A DNA stretch of 11,045 nt from Nanobdellota archaeon. Lineage in GTDB: Archaea; Nanobdellota; Nanobdellia; Pacearchaeales; GW2011-AR1. Position 1 is the first letter of the stretch. Each line of letters begins with the position of its first letter. This document shows, one piece after another, positions 1-6,066 of the stretch. The position numbers were made by a program, and so were the translations under genes. The notes beneath the pieces were generated by a model. The model was not told the origin of the DNA and ran no database searches. It saw only the letters and a list, made by a program, of their open reading frames with translations. The stretch is taken from contig JAHJMH010000076.1 in NCBI GenBank assembly GCA_018821425.1, positions 1 through 11,045 of the forward strand, written 5' to 3'.

Positions 1-137
1 GAATAGAGATCAAAAACATTAATCTCGGAGAAATTACGAGGAATGATAATCCTTTTTGTCTTGAAGTTTCTGATGGAAAATTGGAAATGAGATTATTAAA
101 GAAATTTGGTGAGGCTCTTGTAATAGTGGAGAAATAA
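1..137 (+). CDS. 3' end of an unknown protein (partial, start outside window)
   Basis: An open frame runs in from the left edge (first whole codon at base 3) and ends at TAA 135-137, giving the last 44 residues of a protein that ends in ...GEALVIVEK. The fragment looks like alternating strand-forming residues, with one Cys visible (in NPFCLEVSD). It is too short to identify. Its stop lies one base before the ATG of the next gene, and that gene's Shine-Dalgarno sequence GGAG (128-131) lies inside this frame, so it is probably the preceding member of the same operon of small membrane-anchored proteins. That membership is inferred from spacing and strand only. Confidence 0.6.
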   Translation, partial: IEIKNINLGEITRNDNPFCLEVSDGKLEMRLLKKFGEALVIVEK

Positions 138-138
138 A

Positions 139-1071
139 ATGATTTTGAAAAATAAAAAAGGTTTTGAGATATCTTTCTCGTGGTTTTTTGCAGTTGTCGT
201 CGGAGGATTCATACTTTTTTTGGCGATTTATGGCGCGACGAAAGTTATTAACACCGGCGGAGAAGTGAACAGTGCGAGAACGGGAGAAGAAATAGGCATC
301 TTGTTAAATCCTCTCGAAACGGGTTTTGAATCGGGACAGACGACCCTTTTGACTTTACCCGTTGAAACGAGAATAAATAATAAATGTGAAGACATTACTG
401 GAAATTTTGGAAGACAAATGATAAGTGTCTCACAAAAAAGTTTCGGGAAATGGAGTCCGACAGATATCGACGCCGCGTTCCAGAACAAATATATTTTTTC
501 GGAAGAAAGTATTGAAGGGAAGAATTTTTTTCTTTTTTCAAAGGCTTTTGAACTTCCGTTTAAAGTCGCGGACCTCGTGTATATGACTTCTTCAAGAGAT
601 GCTTACTGTTTTGAAGATGCGCCTGGCGATGTGAAGGAAGAGTTAGCTGATTTGAGTCAGGAAAATATATTCACCTCAGATTGTCCGACGGGAAGTAAGA
701 GAATTTGTTTTTCAATTACGGGACAAGAATGTTATGCAGTTGTGAATTATAACGCAAAGGAAGTTGAAAAGAATGGAGGCGTTATGTATTTTGAAAGCGA
801 CGCTTTAATGTATGCAGCTGTTTTTTCAGACCCCGAGATTTATGAATGTCAAGTAATGAGACTAATGGGTCGAACGAGTGAACTTTCATCAGTTTACATA
901 GACAAATCAAAGATTATTTCTGGACAGGGTTGTAGCAATTCAGAGGTTAATCTCTTTTCGCTAAGAAGTTTGACTGAAAGTGCTCGTGATTCTGAAGATA
1001 TATTCAGCGTCGCGCGAGAAGCGGAAAACGTGGGTAAAGAAAACGAGAGAGCGGAGTGTGTTTTATGGTGA
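139..1071 (+). CDS. Prepilin-like membrane-anchored protein, 310 aa, cysteine-rich outer domain
   Basis: No named function; it resembles conserved hypothetical proteins of DPANN archaea. The N-terminus is a short basic stretch (K4, K6, K7), then G8-F9, then a hydrophobic segment at about residues 14-35. This is the layout of a class III (type IV prepilin-like) signal, with possible processing after G8, or of a plain signal anchor. The remaining ~270 residues are hydrophilic and probably outside the cell, with 8 cysteines (83, 157, 182, 190, 198, 237, 265, 307), enough for four disulfides. The start is ATG 139, supported by GGAG at 128-131 with a 7-nt spacer. The 3' end overlaps the phosphatase-like gene by 7 nt. 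Cleavage by a prepilin peptidase is inference, since no peptidase or assembly ATPase is in the window. The open frame is strong evidence that the gene is real. Confidence 0.85.
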   Translation: MILKNKKGFEISFSWFFAVVVGGFILFLAIYGATKVINTGGEVNSARTGEEIGILLNPLETGFESGQTTLLTLPVETRINNKCEDITGNFGRQMISVSQKSFGKWSPTDIDAAFQNKYIFSEESIEGKNFFLFSKAFELPFKVADLVYMTSSRDAYCFEDAPGDVKEELADLSQENIFTSDCPTGSKRICFSITGQECYAVVNYNAKEVEKNGGVMYFESDALMYAAVFSDPEIYECQVMRLMGRTSELSSVYIDKSKIISGQGCSNSEVNLFSLRSLTESARDSEDIFSVAREAENVGKENERAECVLW

Positions 1072-1499
1072 AGAATATTTTATTTGTTTGTAAGCACAAC
1101 ATCTTTAGAAGTCGTGCCGCCGAAGAATTTTTTAAAAAATTCAACAAGAATAAAAAATACCGAGCACGAAGCGCAGGAATGATGAAATGGCACAAAAGAG
1201 ATTTAGACAAGGACAGGGGTTATGCGGCAGAGAAAAAAGTTGCGAAAGAATTTGGAATTAATCTTAAAGTTGAATCTAAATCGCTTGACTCTGCAGTTCT
1301 CAAAAAGACTGATATTATCGTGATTACTGCCGACGACGTTCCGGCTTCAATGTTCAAAGAAAATTTATTCAAAATGAAACTTATCGTCTGGAAAATTCGC
1401 GATGTGAAAGTAGGAGATAAGAATAAAGAAGAGATTGCTAGGAAAATTTTGAGAGACATAGAGATTAAAGTTGGAAAATTCGTGAGAGATTTGAAATGA
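1065..1499 (+). CDS. Low-molecular-weight protein tyrosine phosphatase-like protein (144 aa)
   Basis: Members of this family hydrolyse phosphotyrosine through a cysteinyl-phosphate intermediate; an arsenate reductase relative uses the same fold. The N-terminus KNILFVCKHNIFRSRAAEEF carries the P-loop signature C-X5-R-S (C9 to R15, S16) right after the first beta strand, as in the family. The usual flanking residues differ: the common G-N-x-C-R-S-P is here H-N-I-F-R-S-R. A candidate general acid is D113 in the WKIRD segment. Length (144 aa) is normal. ATG 1065 is preferred because GGAG (1053-1056) lies 8 nt upstream; the GTG at 1056 overlaps that Shine-Dalgarno. It overlaps the gene before by 7 nt and the gene after by an ATGA, so it is embedded in an operon of surface proteins. 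It has no signal peptide and should act in the cytoplasm. Its substrate is unknown. Confidence 0.8.
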   Translation: MVKNILFVCKHNIFRSRAAEEFFKKFNKNKKYRARSAGMMKWHKRDLDKDRGYAAEKKVAKEFGINLKVESKSLDSAVLKKTDIIVITADDVPASMFKENLFKMKLIVWKIRDVKVGDKNKEEIARKILRDIEIKVGKFVRDLK

Positions 1500-2014
1500 G
1501 AAAAATAGGTCAGATGAAAATTCAGCAAATGGCTTTCATGCTTATAGCCGTGACGCTGTTTTTTGTTTTTGTGGGAATGTTTTTCCTTACTTTTGTTTTT
1601 TCAGATATAAAGAAGTCTGCGAATTTGATTGAAGAAAAGAACGCTCTGTTTTTGGTTTCGAAGTTGGCGAACTCGCCCGAATTTTCCTGCGGGAATTCTT
1701 TTGACGGGTTTAAGGCAAACTGCATTGACTCCGATAAAGTTATGGTGCTGAAAGGTCATGAAACAACGTATCTTGGATTTTGGGGAGTTGAAAAAATAAG
1801 CGTTCGGAAGATATATCCTTCTGGAAATAGTGTGGAATGTAGTTTGGGAAATTATCCAAACTGTAATGAAATAATAATTTTAGGAACTTTTGGCGAAGAT
1901 GTTTCTGGGGTTGGAGTGTCCAACTTTGTAGCTTTGTGCAGGAAAGACAACATCGAGGGAATTATTGATAATAAATGCGAAATGGCAAAAGTCATCGTCT
2001 ATTACGGAGAATGA
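1496..2014 (+). CDS. Prepilin-like membrane-anchored protein, 172 aa
   Basis: Unnamed conserved-hypothetical type. The N-terminus MRKIGQMKIQQMAFML has basic residues, then G5-Q6, then a hydrophobic helix at about residues 12-35. This resembles the class III signal of archaeal pilins, with possible cleavage after G5. The outer domain (about 36-172) has 6 cysteines (65, 76, 115, 123, 148, 161). The start is ATG 1496, which overlaps the phosphatase stop as ATGA, with a GTGA at 1482-1485 as a weak ribosome site. ATG 1514 (MKIQQMAF...) is an alternative that would drop the basic leader and the G-Q site. The 3' end again overlaps the next gene as ATGA, so translation through this operon is probably coupled. 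Filament assembly or a role in surface attachment is inference. Confidence 0.82.
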   Translation: MRKIGQMKIQQMAFMLIAVTLFFVFVGMFFLTFVFSDIKKSANLIEEKNALFLVSKLANSPEFSCGNSFDGFKANCIDSDKVMVLKGHETTYLGFWGVEKISVRKIYPSGNSVECSLGNYPNCNEIIILGTFGEDVSGVGVSNFVALCRKDNIEGIIDNKCEMAKVIVYYGE

Positions 2015-2490
2015 TAAAAAATAAAAGAGCTCAGGAAGAAATGGTTGGCTTCGCGCTGATAATAATAATCGTAGCCATAGCTATGCTTTTCCTGCTCGTT
2101 TTTTACATAAGGAGTGATAGAAACGAGGGCGCTGAAAGCTACGAAGTTGAAAGTTTTATACAATCTTCTCTCCATTATACAACCGATTGCGGAAATTTCC
2201 TCGGGCTATTTTCAATGCAGAAGTTAATTACTGAATGTTCCAAAGATTCGCTTTGTCAAGACAAAAGAAAAACTTGTGACGTTTTGAATTCCACACTGAA
2301 GGCTGTTTCTGATTCAAGTTGGGACGTTGGGAAAGACCGACCAGTTAAAGGATATGAGATTAGAGTTGTCGCAGGCCAGAGAGAGCTTGCTTCAGTTAAA
2401 GAAGGATTAAATAATGGAAGTTATAGAGGTTCTTCGCAAACTCTGCCGGGTTCAATAGAAATATTCTTCAGAGCTTACTACGCAGATTAA
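2011..2490 (+). CDS. Archaeal prepilin-like protein with class III signal sequence, 159 aa
   Basis: The N-terminus MIKNKRAQEEMVGFAL is the clearest class III signal in the window: a basic stretch ending K5-R6-A7, then Q8-E9-E10, then a hydrophobic helix at about 12-33, as in archaeal flagellins and pilins processed before Q. The outer part is small and hydrophilic, with 4 cysteines (60, 75, 82, 89). ATG 2011 was chosen over the longer ATG 1975 because it places the signal at the very N-terminus and overlaps the previous stop as ATGA (2011-2014). The GGAG at 2006-2009 is too close to act normally, so initiation probably depends on coupling. It is the last gene of the operon and its TAA overlaps the stop codon of the convergent regulator. 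Whether it is a filament subunit or a minor pilin is unknown. Confidence 0.83.
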   Translation: MIKNKRAQEEMVGFALIIIIVAIAMLFLLVFYIRSDRNEGAESYEVESFIQSSLHYTTDCGNFLGLFSMQKLITECSKDSLCQDKRKTCDVLNSTLKAVSDSSWDVGKDRPVKGYEIRVVAGQRELASVKEGLNNGSYRGSSQTLPGSIEIFFRAYYAD

Positions 2491-2867
2491 ACTTTAACAT
2501 GAATAGTTATTGAATCTACCGAAATAACTGGCTTATGCCTAATTCTTTTCTTCGTTTTTTCCTCAAGAAGTTCTATGAAGCCGAATCTTTCAAGAAATTT
2601 CAAGTCATCACTTACAGCTTTGAAATTTCTGCCAAGCTTTTTTGCTAGATCATAAATTGAACCCGGAGACTGAGTTTTTATCACGTGGAGGAGCCTTGCT
2701 TTTTCGTTACTCAGAAGCTGCCTGAGAACAGAGAGTCCTTCAAAATCGTAGTCTTTTTTAGAGGTTCCGGACTTCTTAAATATGGAGAAGGTTCCTTTAG
2801 ACTGTTCTATAGTTATTTCTCTTATTTTTATTTTTGGCATCTTGTGATTTTTGCCCTCATGGAGCAT
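2487..2867 (-). CDS. Winged-helix DNA-binding regulator, HVO_A0114-like (126 aa)
   Basis: Probable transcriptional regulator. The C-terminal half carries a winged helix-turn-helix: first helix near 70-78 (IYDLAKKLGR), recognition helix near 82-95 (FKAVSDDLKFLERFG), then a basic wing (about 103-113, KTKKRIRHKP) and a final strand SITIHVKV. The pattern 'LA..LGR....V..DLK.LE..G' followed by 'RHKPVISVDSITI' is typical of archaeal proteins annotated as the HVO_A0114 family. The first ATG is at 2867; ATG 2840 (MPKIKIRE...) is a serious alternative because the residues before it look unconserved. The gene overlaps the convergent operon by 4 nt at the stops and is divergent from the S-layer gene. Perfect palindromes sit around its start and promoter, which suggests autoregulation and perhaps control of the S-layer promoter. 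Target genes and ligand are unknown. Confidence 0.8.
   Translation of the reverse strand: MLHEGKNHKMPKIKIREITIEQSKGTFSIFKKSGTSKKDYDFEGLSVLRQLLSNEKARLLHVIKTQSPGSIYDLAKKLGRNFKAVSDDLKFLERFGFIELLEEKTKKRIRHKPVISVDSITIHVKV
2543..2560 (+). terminator. Possible T-rich terminator for the prepilin-like operon
   Basis: A pyrimidine tract (TTCTTTTCTTCGTTTTTT) lies about 55 nt beyond the operon's last stop, inside the antisense of the convergent regulator gene. Archaeal RNA polymerase terminates at U-rich stretches without needing a hairpin. It also encodes Lys/Arg codons of the regulator on the other strand, so the T-richness could be coincidental. Confidence 0.28.
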
Positions 2868-2890
2868 ATCTATTATTTTCTAATAGATAT
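2866..2890. promoter_or_regulatory. Perfect 10-bp inverted repeat over the regulator's start
   Basis: Arms ATATCTATTA (2866-2875) and TAATAGATAT (2881-2890) are perfect inverted repeats around a 5-nt spacer. The left arm overlaps the first ATG of the regulator gene. It may be an operator for a dimeric winged-helix protein such as the adjacent product, or an RNA hairpin masking the start. The repeat is seen directly; its function is inferred. Confidence 0.55.
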
Positions 2891-2894
2891 CTTG

Positions 2895-2908
2895 GGAATA
2901 TATATTCC
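2895..2908 (-). promoter_or_regulatory. TATA-containing 14-bp palindrome, candidate promoter/operator of the regulator gene
   Basis: GGAATATATATTCC is a perfect palindrome, directly followed by a second one, ACATATATGT (2909-2918). The ATATATAT core is a plausible TATA box. A start site about 26 nt away would fall near 2876, giving a very short leader to ATG 2867 or a 36-nt leader to ATG 2840. A palindrome over a TATA box is a natural site for a repressor that blocks TBP. Confidence 0.45.
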
Positions 2909-3005
2909 ACATATATGTTTATCTTAGCAATATAATAGAAGATAGGAAAGATATGTTAATAAGCCTTCTGATTTGCAAAAATCTGCATACTGTATTGATA
3001 GTGTA

Positions 3006-3015
3006 GTGGTACCAC
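3006..3015. promoter_or_regulatory. 10-bp palindrome GTGGTACCAC next to the S-layer TATA box
   Basis: GTGGTACCAC is a perfect palindrome ending 4 nt before the TATA-like sequence at 3020, where the B recognition element would lie. It is a candidate operator for S-layer gene control. It differs in sequence from the AT-rich palindromes near the divergent regulator gene, so the same protein need not bind both. Confidence 0.4.
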
Positions 3016-3019
3016 AATC

Positions 3020-3029
3020 TTTATAAATA
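3020..3029 (+). promoter_or_regulatory. TATA box, candidate S-layer gene promoter
   Basis: TTTATAAATA matches the archaeal TATA consensus. A start about 25 nt downstream would fall near 3050, giving a leader of about 290 nt for the S-layer gene. A second TATA-like sequence, TTTTTAAA at 3083-3090, would start transcription near 3112-3116, just before the first strong hairpin. Either or both may be used. Confidence 0.55.
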
Positions 3030-3164
3030 AAACCTTGAAAACCGCCTCTTTTTAGAGGTTTCAGAAAAATTAGATAGTAAGCTTTTTAAAGAAAAATTGA
3101 TTTTCCTAGTTAGACATTACGCCTGAGGGCGTTCTAATAGGGGATTAGCGAGGAGACAAACTCA

Positions 3165-3338
3165 ATGTTATATACAAAAACGAAAAAAGGATTGGCACAT
3201 TTGAATGTTAAGATTAGCCAGTCTCAAAATTATTCATATTCACTTAACCTGGCGGTTCTACCCTATGATTGCCGGGTCGGTGAAGGTTGCCATCGGCATC
3301 TCTCTAATATAGTTGAAAGGAGGTTGAAAAGAAAATAA
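3165..3338 (+). CDS. 57-codon small ORF in the S-layer leader
   Basis: ATG 3165 to TAA 3336-3338 encodes 57 residues beginning MLYTKTKKGLAHL and ending in a basic tail ERRLKRK. It has a plausible Shine-Dalgarno (GAGGAG, 3150-3155) with a 9-nt spacer. Its stop leaves one base before the S-layer ATG, an arrangement that permits termination-reinitiation coupling. The product has two Cys, no membrane segment and no recognised family. Its second half runs through the GC-rich hairpin region and uses codons such as CGG that look foreign to the neighbouring genes, so RNA structure rather than protein may be what is selected. It is either a leader peptide that couples translation and RNA folding or a chance frame. 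Confidence 0.38.
   Translation: MLYTKTKKGLAHLNVKISQSQNYSYSLNLAVLPYDCRVGEGCHRHLSNIVERRLKRK
3319..3324 (+). promoter_or_regulatory. Strong Shine-Dalgarno of the S-layer gene
   Basis: GGAGGT is a near-full complement of the archaeal 16S 3' end and the strongest ribosome site in the window. Its spacing to ATG 3340 is 15 nt, longer than usual. It lies inside the small upstream ORF, so ribosomes translating that ORF would pass over it. Confidence 0.6.
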
Positions 3339-3339
3339 T

Positions 3340-5973
3340 ATGAAAAGAAATTTTAGACAAATTTTTGCAGTTGCCGCTAGCGCATTGTTAGTTGGTATGA
3401 CTGCAGGAGTTGCTAGTGCTGCAAATTATCCACAACCTTTTGTTAGTTCAGCTGGTTCGGCTGATTTCGCAGTTGTTCACGGTGCTTCACCACCTGCTGC
3501 TGCTACTGATGTAAGCGAGGCAACAAGCGTTGCTAATCAACTTTTGGGCTTAGTTACAAGTAGTGTTTCTGTTGGATCTGAGGCTGTATCATTCGATACT
3601 GGCTCAACAAGAATCTGGCTAAACACTTCACTTAATGCAGCTAAATCTACGCTTACAAAAACAGACCTTCCAACTATCCTTGCAGACTACACTTTCTCAG
3701 GAAATGTAGACTCAAAGATGACATCAACATTGAAGGTTGGAGTTGGAACTACGGCTGGAGCAGATAATTCAAATAAGGTTATCTTTGCGAGACAACCTAC
3801 AAGTAGTGATGATCCAGTTATAGGAATAAGTCTTAGCAGTGATGTCGGAAACGTTTTATACAACGCTTCTGTAACCATGCCTGCCATTAACTTCTCACAC
3901 AGCGATTCGGAAGGAGAATCAATAAGGTTGTTTGGAAAAGACTTTGTGGTAAGTACTGCAACTGATGCAACTAATTTAGTTTTGTTCAAATCTGCTCAAG
4001 AAATTTCATTAACTGCTGGAGGAAGCAGTCCTAGCCCTTCACAAACTGTAACTGTGGATGGAACGTCCTATACTGTTGAATTAGTAACTGGAAGTGGGAC
4101 AACTTCTGCCACAATAAATGTTAATGGAGAACAAAAATCGATTACTGCAGGTTCATCAAAGAAAATTAATGGACTTGAAGTTGCATTGAAGACTGTTACT
4201 GAATCTACAGCATTAAGCACTATAGATGCCACACTGTTACTTGGTTCTCAAAAAATGACGTTTACAAATGGTCAGAAAGTTAAGGTGGGATCTGATGATA
4301 CACTTGTTGATGGTACAAAAGTAACCTTTACTGGAACAACACTTGCAATGACTGGATTAACAGTTTCTGTATTCAGACCAAGTTCAAGTAACGATGCTAT
4401 TGTTGAAGGTCAAGCATTTGTAGACCCTGTATTCGGAGGTCTCAGAGTTGTATTTGAGGGAATAAGTAGTCCTCTTTCAGATTCTGGAAGAGAAACTCTA
4501 TCTATCAAATCCTCAGGAGATGCTTCAGCTTCTCTTACTTTTACAGATAAGAGAGACAATACAGCTACACTTGACTTTGCCCATAACGAGAGCAATGCAT
4601 TTGCTTTGAGAGATACGCAGAACTATACCATCCATGTTAGAGAAAAGGAGAATGTTAGCGAAAATCAGTATGTGATTCTTGGAAACGAGGATTACGGAGT
4701 TATAGCTAAAGTTACCCAAATCTATAACGATACTGGAGTTACCTATACAAATGACAAAGTTAGCCTTGTTGATGAGATGAGTGGAGAGACATACGCTACT
4801 ACATTCACAGCTGAAGGAGCTGGTACTGTTACTATACAAGGTAAGCAGTACACTGTTAACTTCTATGATACTGGAGATGCTGGAAGAGTAGTCTTTAGTT
4901 ATCCAACTTCAGATAGCTCAGCTACACAAGTAGTAGTTTATCCAACGATTCAGACAAAGAATCTTGGTAATCTAGCGCTTTATGAAAAGTTGACTTCTGT
5001 TAACTTGACTGGTTTGATAGTTGATCCTGCGGATTCGACTGGAACTGCCATAACTGGATTTAAATTCCCAGATGGTGACGGTTATACGACCACTGCGGTT
5101 ACATACGCCGGAGGTAATGCAAGTCACGGTAACTGGACTATTGGAAGCTCTGTGATTGTTACATCTACTGCCGCAGATCCACATGCTGTAAACGGAACTG
5201 CAATTACTATCGGAAGATTGAGTTACTTCATAAACGGTACAACCGTTGTTAACGAGACAACGATACAGCTGAGAATGATTGATGGTACGCTGATTGGCGC
5301 ACCTTCAGTAGTTTTATGGGAAGGCAAAGATGATAGCTCAAACTATGAAGCTACTGTTATAGAACTTGAAACAACTCCTCTTGGAACAAGCGCAAATGGT
5401 GTTGGAGTAAATACAGTTAGATTTACCGCCCCAACACAATTCAGTGCTACAAAGAGAACCGATACTGATTTAACAGAGTATGTTGACCTTTGGGGAACAT
5501 ATGCTTTATTGAACGCAGACGACTCTGACCAGAAGATTGCAACATTGACGTATCCCACTTCACAAGTGTATTCAAAGATATACTTTGATTCTACGGGAGC
5601 TACATCAAACGCAACCCAAACGGGAAGTGTTGTTGTGACGGCTGCAGAGTTGAGCTCAGTTCAGAGCAAAAACCTTGTTGTTGTCGGAGGAAGCTGTGTT
5701 AATTCAGTTGCTGCTACACTTGTTGGAGGAGCATACTGTGGAAGTGCATGGACAAGCGCGACAGGAGTCGGCGCTGGACAATTCGTTATCCAGAGCTTCG
5801 CTAACCCTAATGCAAGCGGCAAAGTTGCTTTGCTTGTTGCTGGTTACGAAAGAGAAGACACTGTTAATGCTGCTACATACTTGAGAAACAGACCATCAGG
5901 AGCGATTGATACTACTGTTGGTAAGAAGTATACAGGTACTACCGCAACTGCTGCATTGACTACAGTCGCATAA
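3340..5973 (+). CDS. S-layer protein, main lattice subunit candidate (877 aa)
   Basis: Secreted structural protein expected to form the outer protein lattice. A Sec signal peptide occupies residues 1-27 (basic start, hydrophobic core, ASA before ANYPQPF). The mature N-terminus NYPQPFV, followed by FAVVHGA and a D-V-x-x-A-T-x-x-A-N stretch, matches the N-terminal domain of methanogen-type S-layer proteins. The C-terminus carries the matching signature: NLVVVGGSCVN, a second Cys in YCGS, GVGAGQFVIQSF, then VALLVAGYEREDTVNAATYL. There are only two cysteines, both in this C-terminal domain and probably paired. I count 15 N-X-S/T sequons, consistent with heavy N-glycosylation. There is no C-terminal membrane helix or sorting signal, so it must be held by contacts with other proteins or the membrane surface. 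It follows a long leader with a very strong Shine-Dalgarno and is probably highly expressed as a single gene. Confidence 0.93.
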   Translation: MKRNFRQIFAVAASALLVGMTAGVASAANYPQPFVSSAGSADFAVVHGASPPAAATDVSEATSVANQLLGLVTSSVSVGSEAVSFDTGSTRIWLNTSLNAAKSTLTKTDLPTILADYTFSGNVDSKMTSTLKVGVGTTAGADNSNKVIFARQPTSSDDPVIGISLSSDVGNVLYNASVTMPAINFSHSDSEGESIRLFGKDFVVSTATDATNLVLFKSAQEISLTAGGSSPSPSQTVTVDGTSYTVELVTGSGTTSATINVNGEQKSITAGSSKKINGLEVALKTVTESTALSTIDATLLLGSQKMTFTNGQKVKVGSDDTLVDGTKVTFTGTTLAMTGLTVSVFRPSSSNDAIVEGQAFVDPVFGGLRVVFEGISSPLSDSGRETLSIKSSGDASASLTFTDKRDNTATLDFAHNESNAFALRDTQNYTIHVREKENVSENQYVILGNEDYGVIAKVTQIYNDTGVTYTNDKVSLVDEMSGETYATTFTAEGAGTVTIQGKQYTVNFYDTGDAGRVVFSYPTSDSSATQVVVYPTIQTKNLGNLALYEKLTSVNLTGLIVDPADSTGTAITGFKFPDGDGYTTTAVTYAGGNASHGNWTIGSSVIVTSTAADPHAVNGTAITIGRLSYFINGTTVVNETTIQLRMIDGTLIGAPSVVLWEGKDDSSNYEATVIELETTPLGTSANGVGVNTVRFTAPTQFSATKRTDTDLTEYVDLWGTYALLNADDSDQKIATLTYPTSQVYSKIYFDSTGATSNATQTGSVVVTAAELSSVQSKNLVVVGGSCVNSVAATLVGGAYCGSAWTSATGVGAGQFVIQSFANPNASGKVALLVAGYEREDTVNAATYLRNRPSGAIDTTVGKKYTGTTATAALTTVA

Positions 5974-5986
5974 ATACAAATTTAAT

Positions 5987-6012
5987 TTATTTTTTCTTTT
6001 TCTTTTTTTTTA
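5987..6012 (+). terminator. T-rich terminator after the S-layer gene
   Basis: A run of T tracts broken by single C bases begins about 15 nt after the S-layer stop, with T8-9 near 6003-6011. Archaeal polymerase stops at such U-rich stretches. It precedes the independent promoter of the next gene. Confidence 0.65.
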
Positions 6013-6037
6013 ACTTCTGGCTAAAGCCATGTCAAAA

Positions 6038-6045
6038 TTTATAAA
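6038..6045 (+). promoter_or_regulatory. TATA box for a leaderless transcript
   Basis: TTTATAAA is centred about 26 nt before ATG 6067, exactly where a TATA box lies relative to a transcription start. The mRNA is therefore predicted to begin at or next to the start codon. No Shine-Dalgarno sequence precedes that ATG, which agrees with leaderless initiation. Confidence 0.6.
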
Positions 6046-6066
6046 GAAAAGTTGTTAGTTTTTATT

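Larger units (their letters stand above)
3050..3339 (+). promoter_or_regulatory. Long structured 5' leader of the S-layer gene, possible cis-regulatory RNA
   Basis: The stretch contains several perfect short stems: CCTCT-TTTT-AGAGG (3045-3058), ACGCC-TGAG-GGCGT (3119-3132), CTAAT-AGGGG-ATTAG (3134-3148), ACCTGGC/GCCGGGT with one G-T pair (3247-3253 with 3271-3277) and TGCC-ATC-GGCA (3288-3298). Bases 3241-3300 are 57% G+C by hand count, clearly richer than the AT-rich surroundings, as expected for folded RNA. TTAACCT (3244-3250) can pair with AGGTTGA (3321-3327), which covers part of the Shine-Dalgarno, or with its own hairpin partner, but not both. No known riboswitch class was recognised. 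The whole stretch also contains a small open frame, so it may be a translated leader. Confidence 0.45.

Noticed and set aside
1056..1064. GTG start giving a 147-aa phosphatase
   Set aside because: The GTG overlaps the GGAG that is ideally spaced (8 nt) from ATG 1065, and the extra residues MCF precede the normal family start.
1975..2010. Longer start (ATG 1975) for the third prepilin-like gene
   Set aside because: It would bury the class III signal 12 residues inside the protein and enlarge the overlap; ATG 2011 gives the ATGA junction seen elsewhere in the operon.
3119..3325. SRP RNA, RNase P RNA or 5S rRNA in the S-layer leader
   Set aside because: The size and the CCTGGCGG string prompted a check, but the SRP helix 8 motif, RNase P conserved regions and the 5S fold were not found, and the stretch ends in a Shine-Dalgarno and start codon.
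4525..4839. 104-aa open frame on the - strand inside the S-layer gene
   Set aside because: It is a shadow of a strongly supported coding region, with no family resemblance, ribosome site or promoter.
6052..6066. TTG start for the 198-aa membrane protein
   Set aside because: The TATA box at 6038-6045 predicts transcription starting at about 6067, downstream of the TTG.
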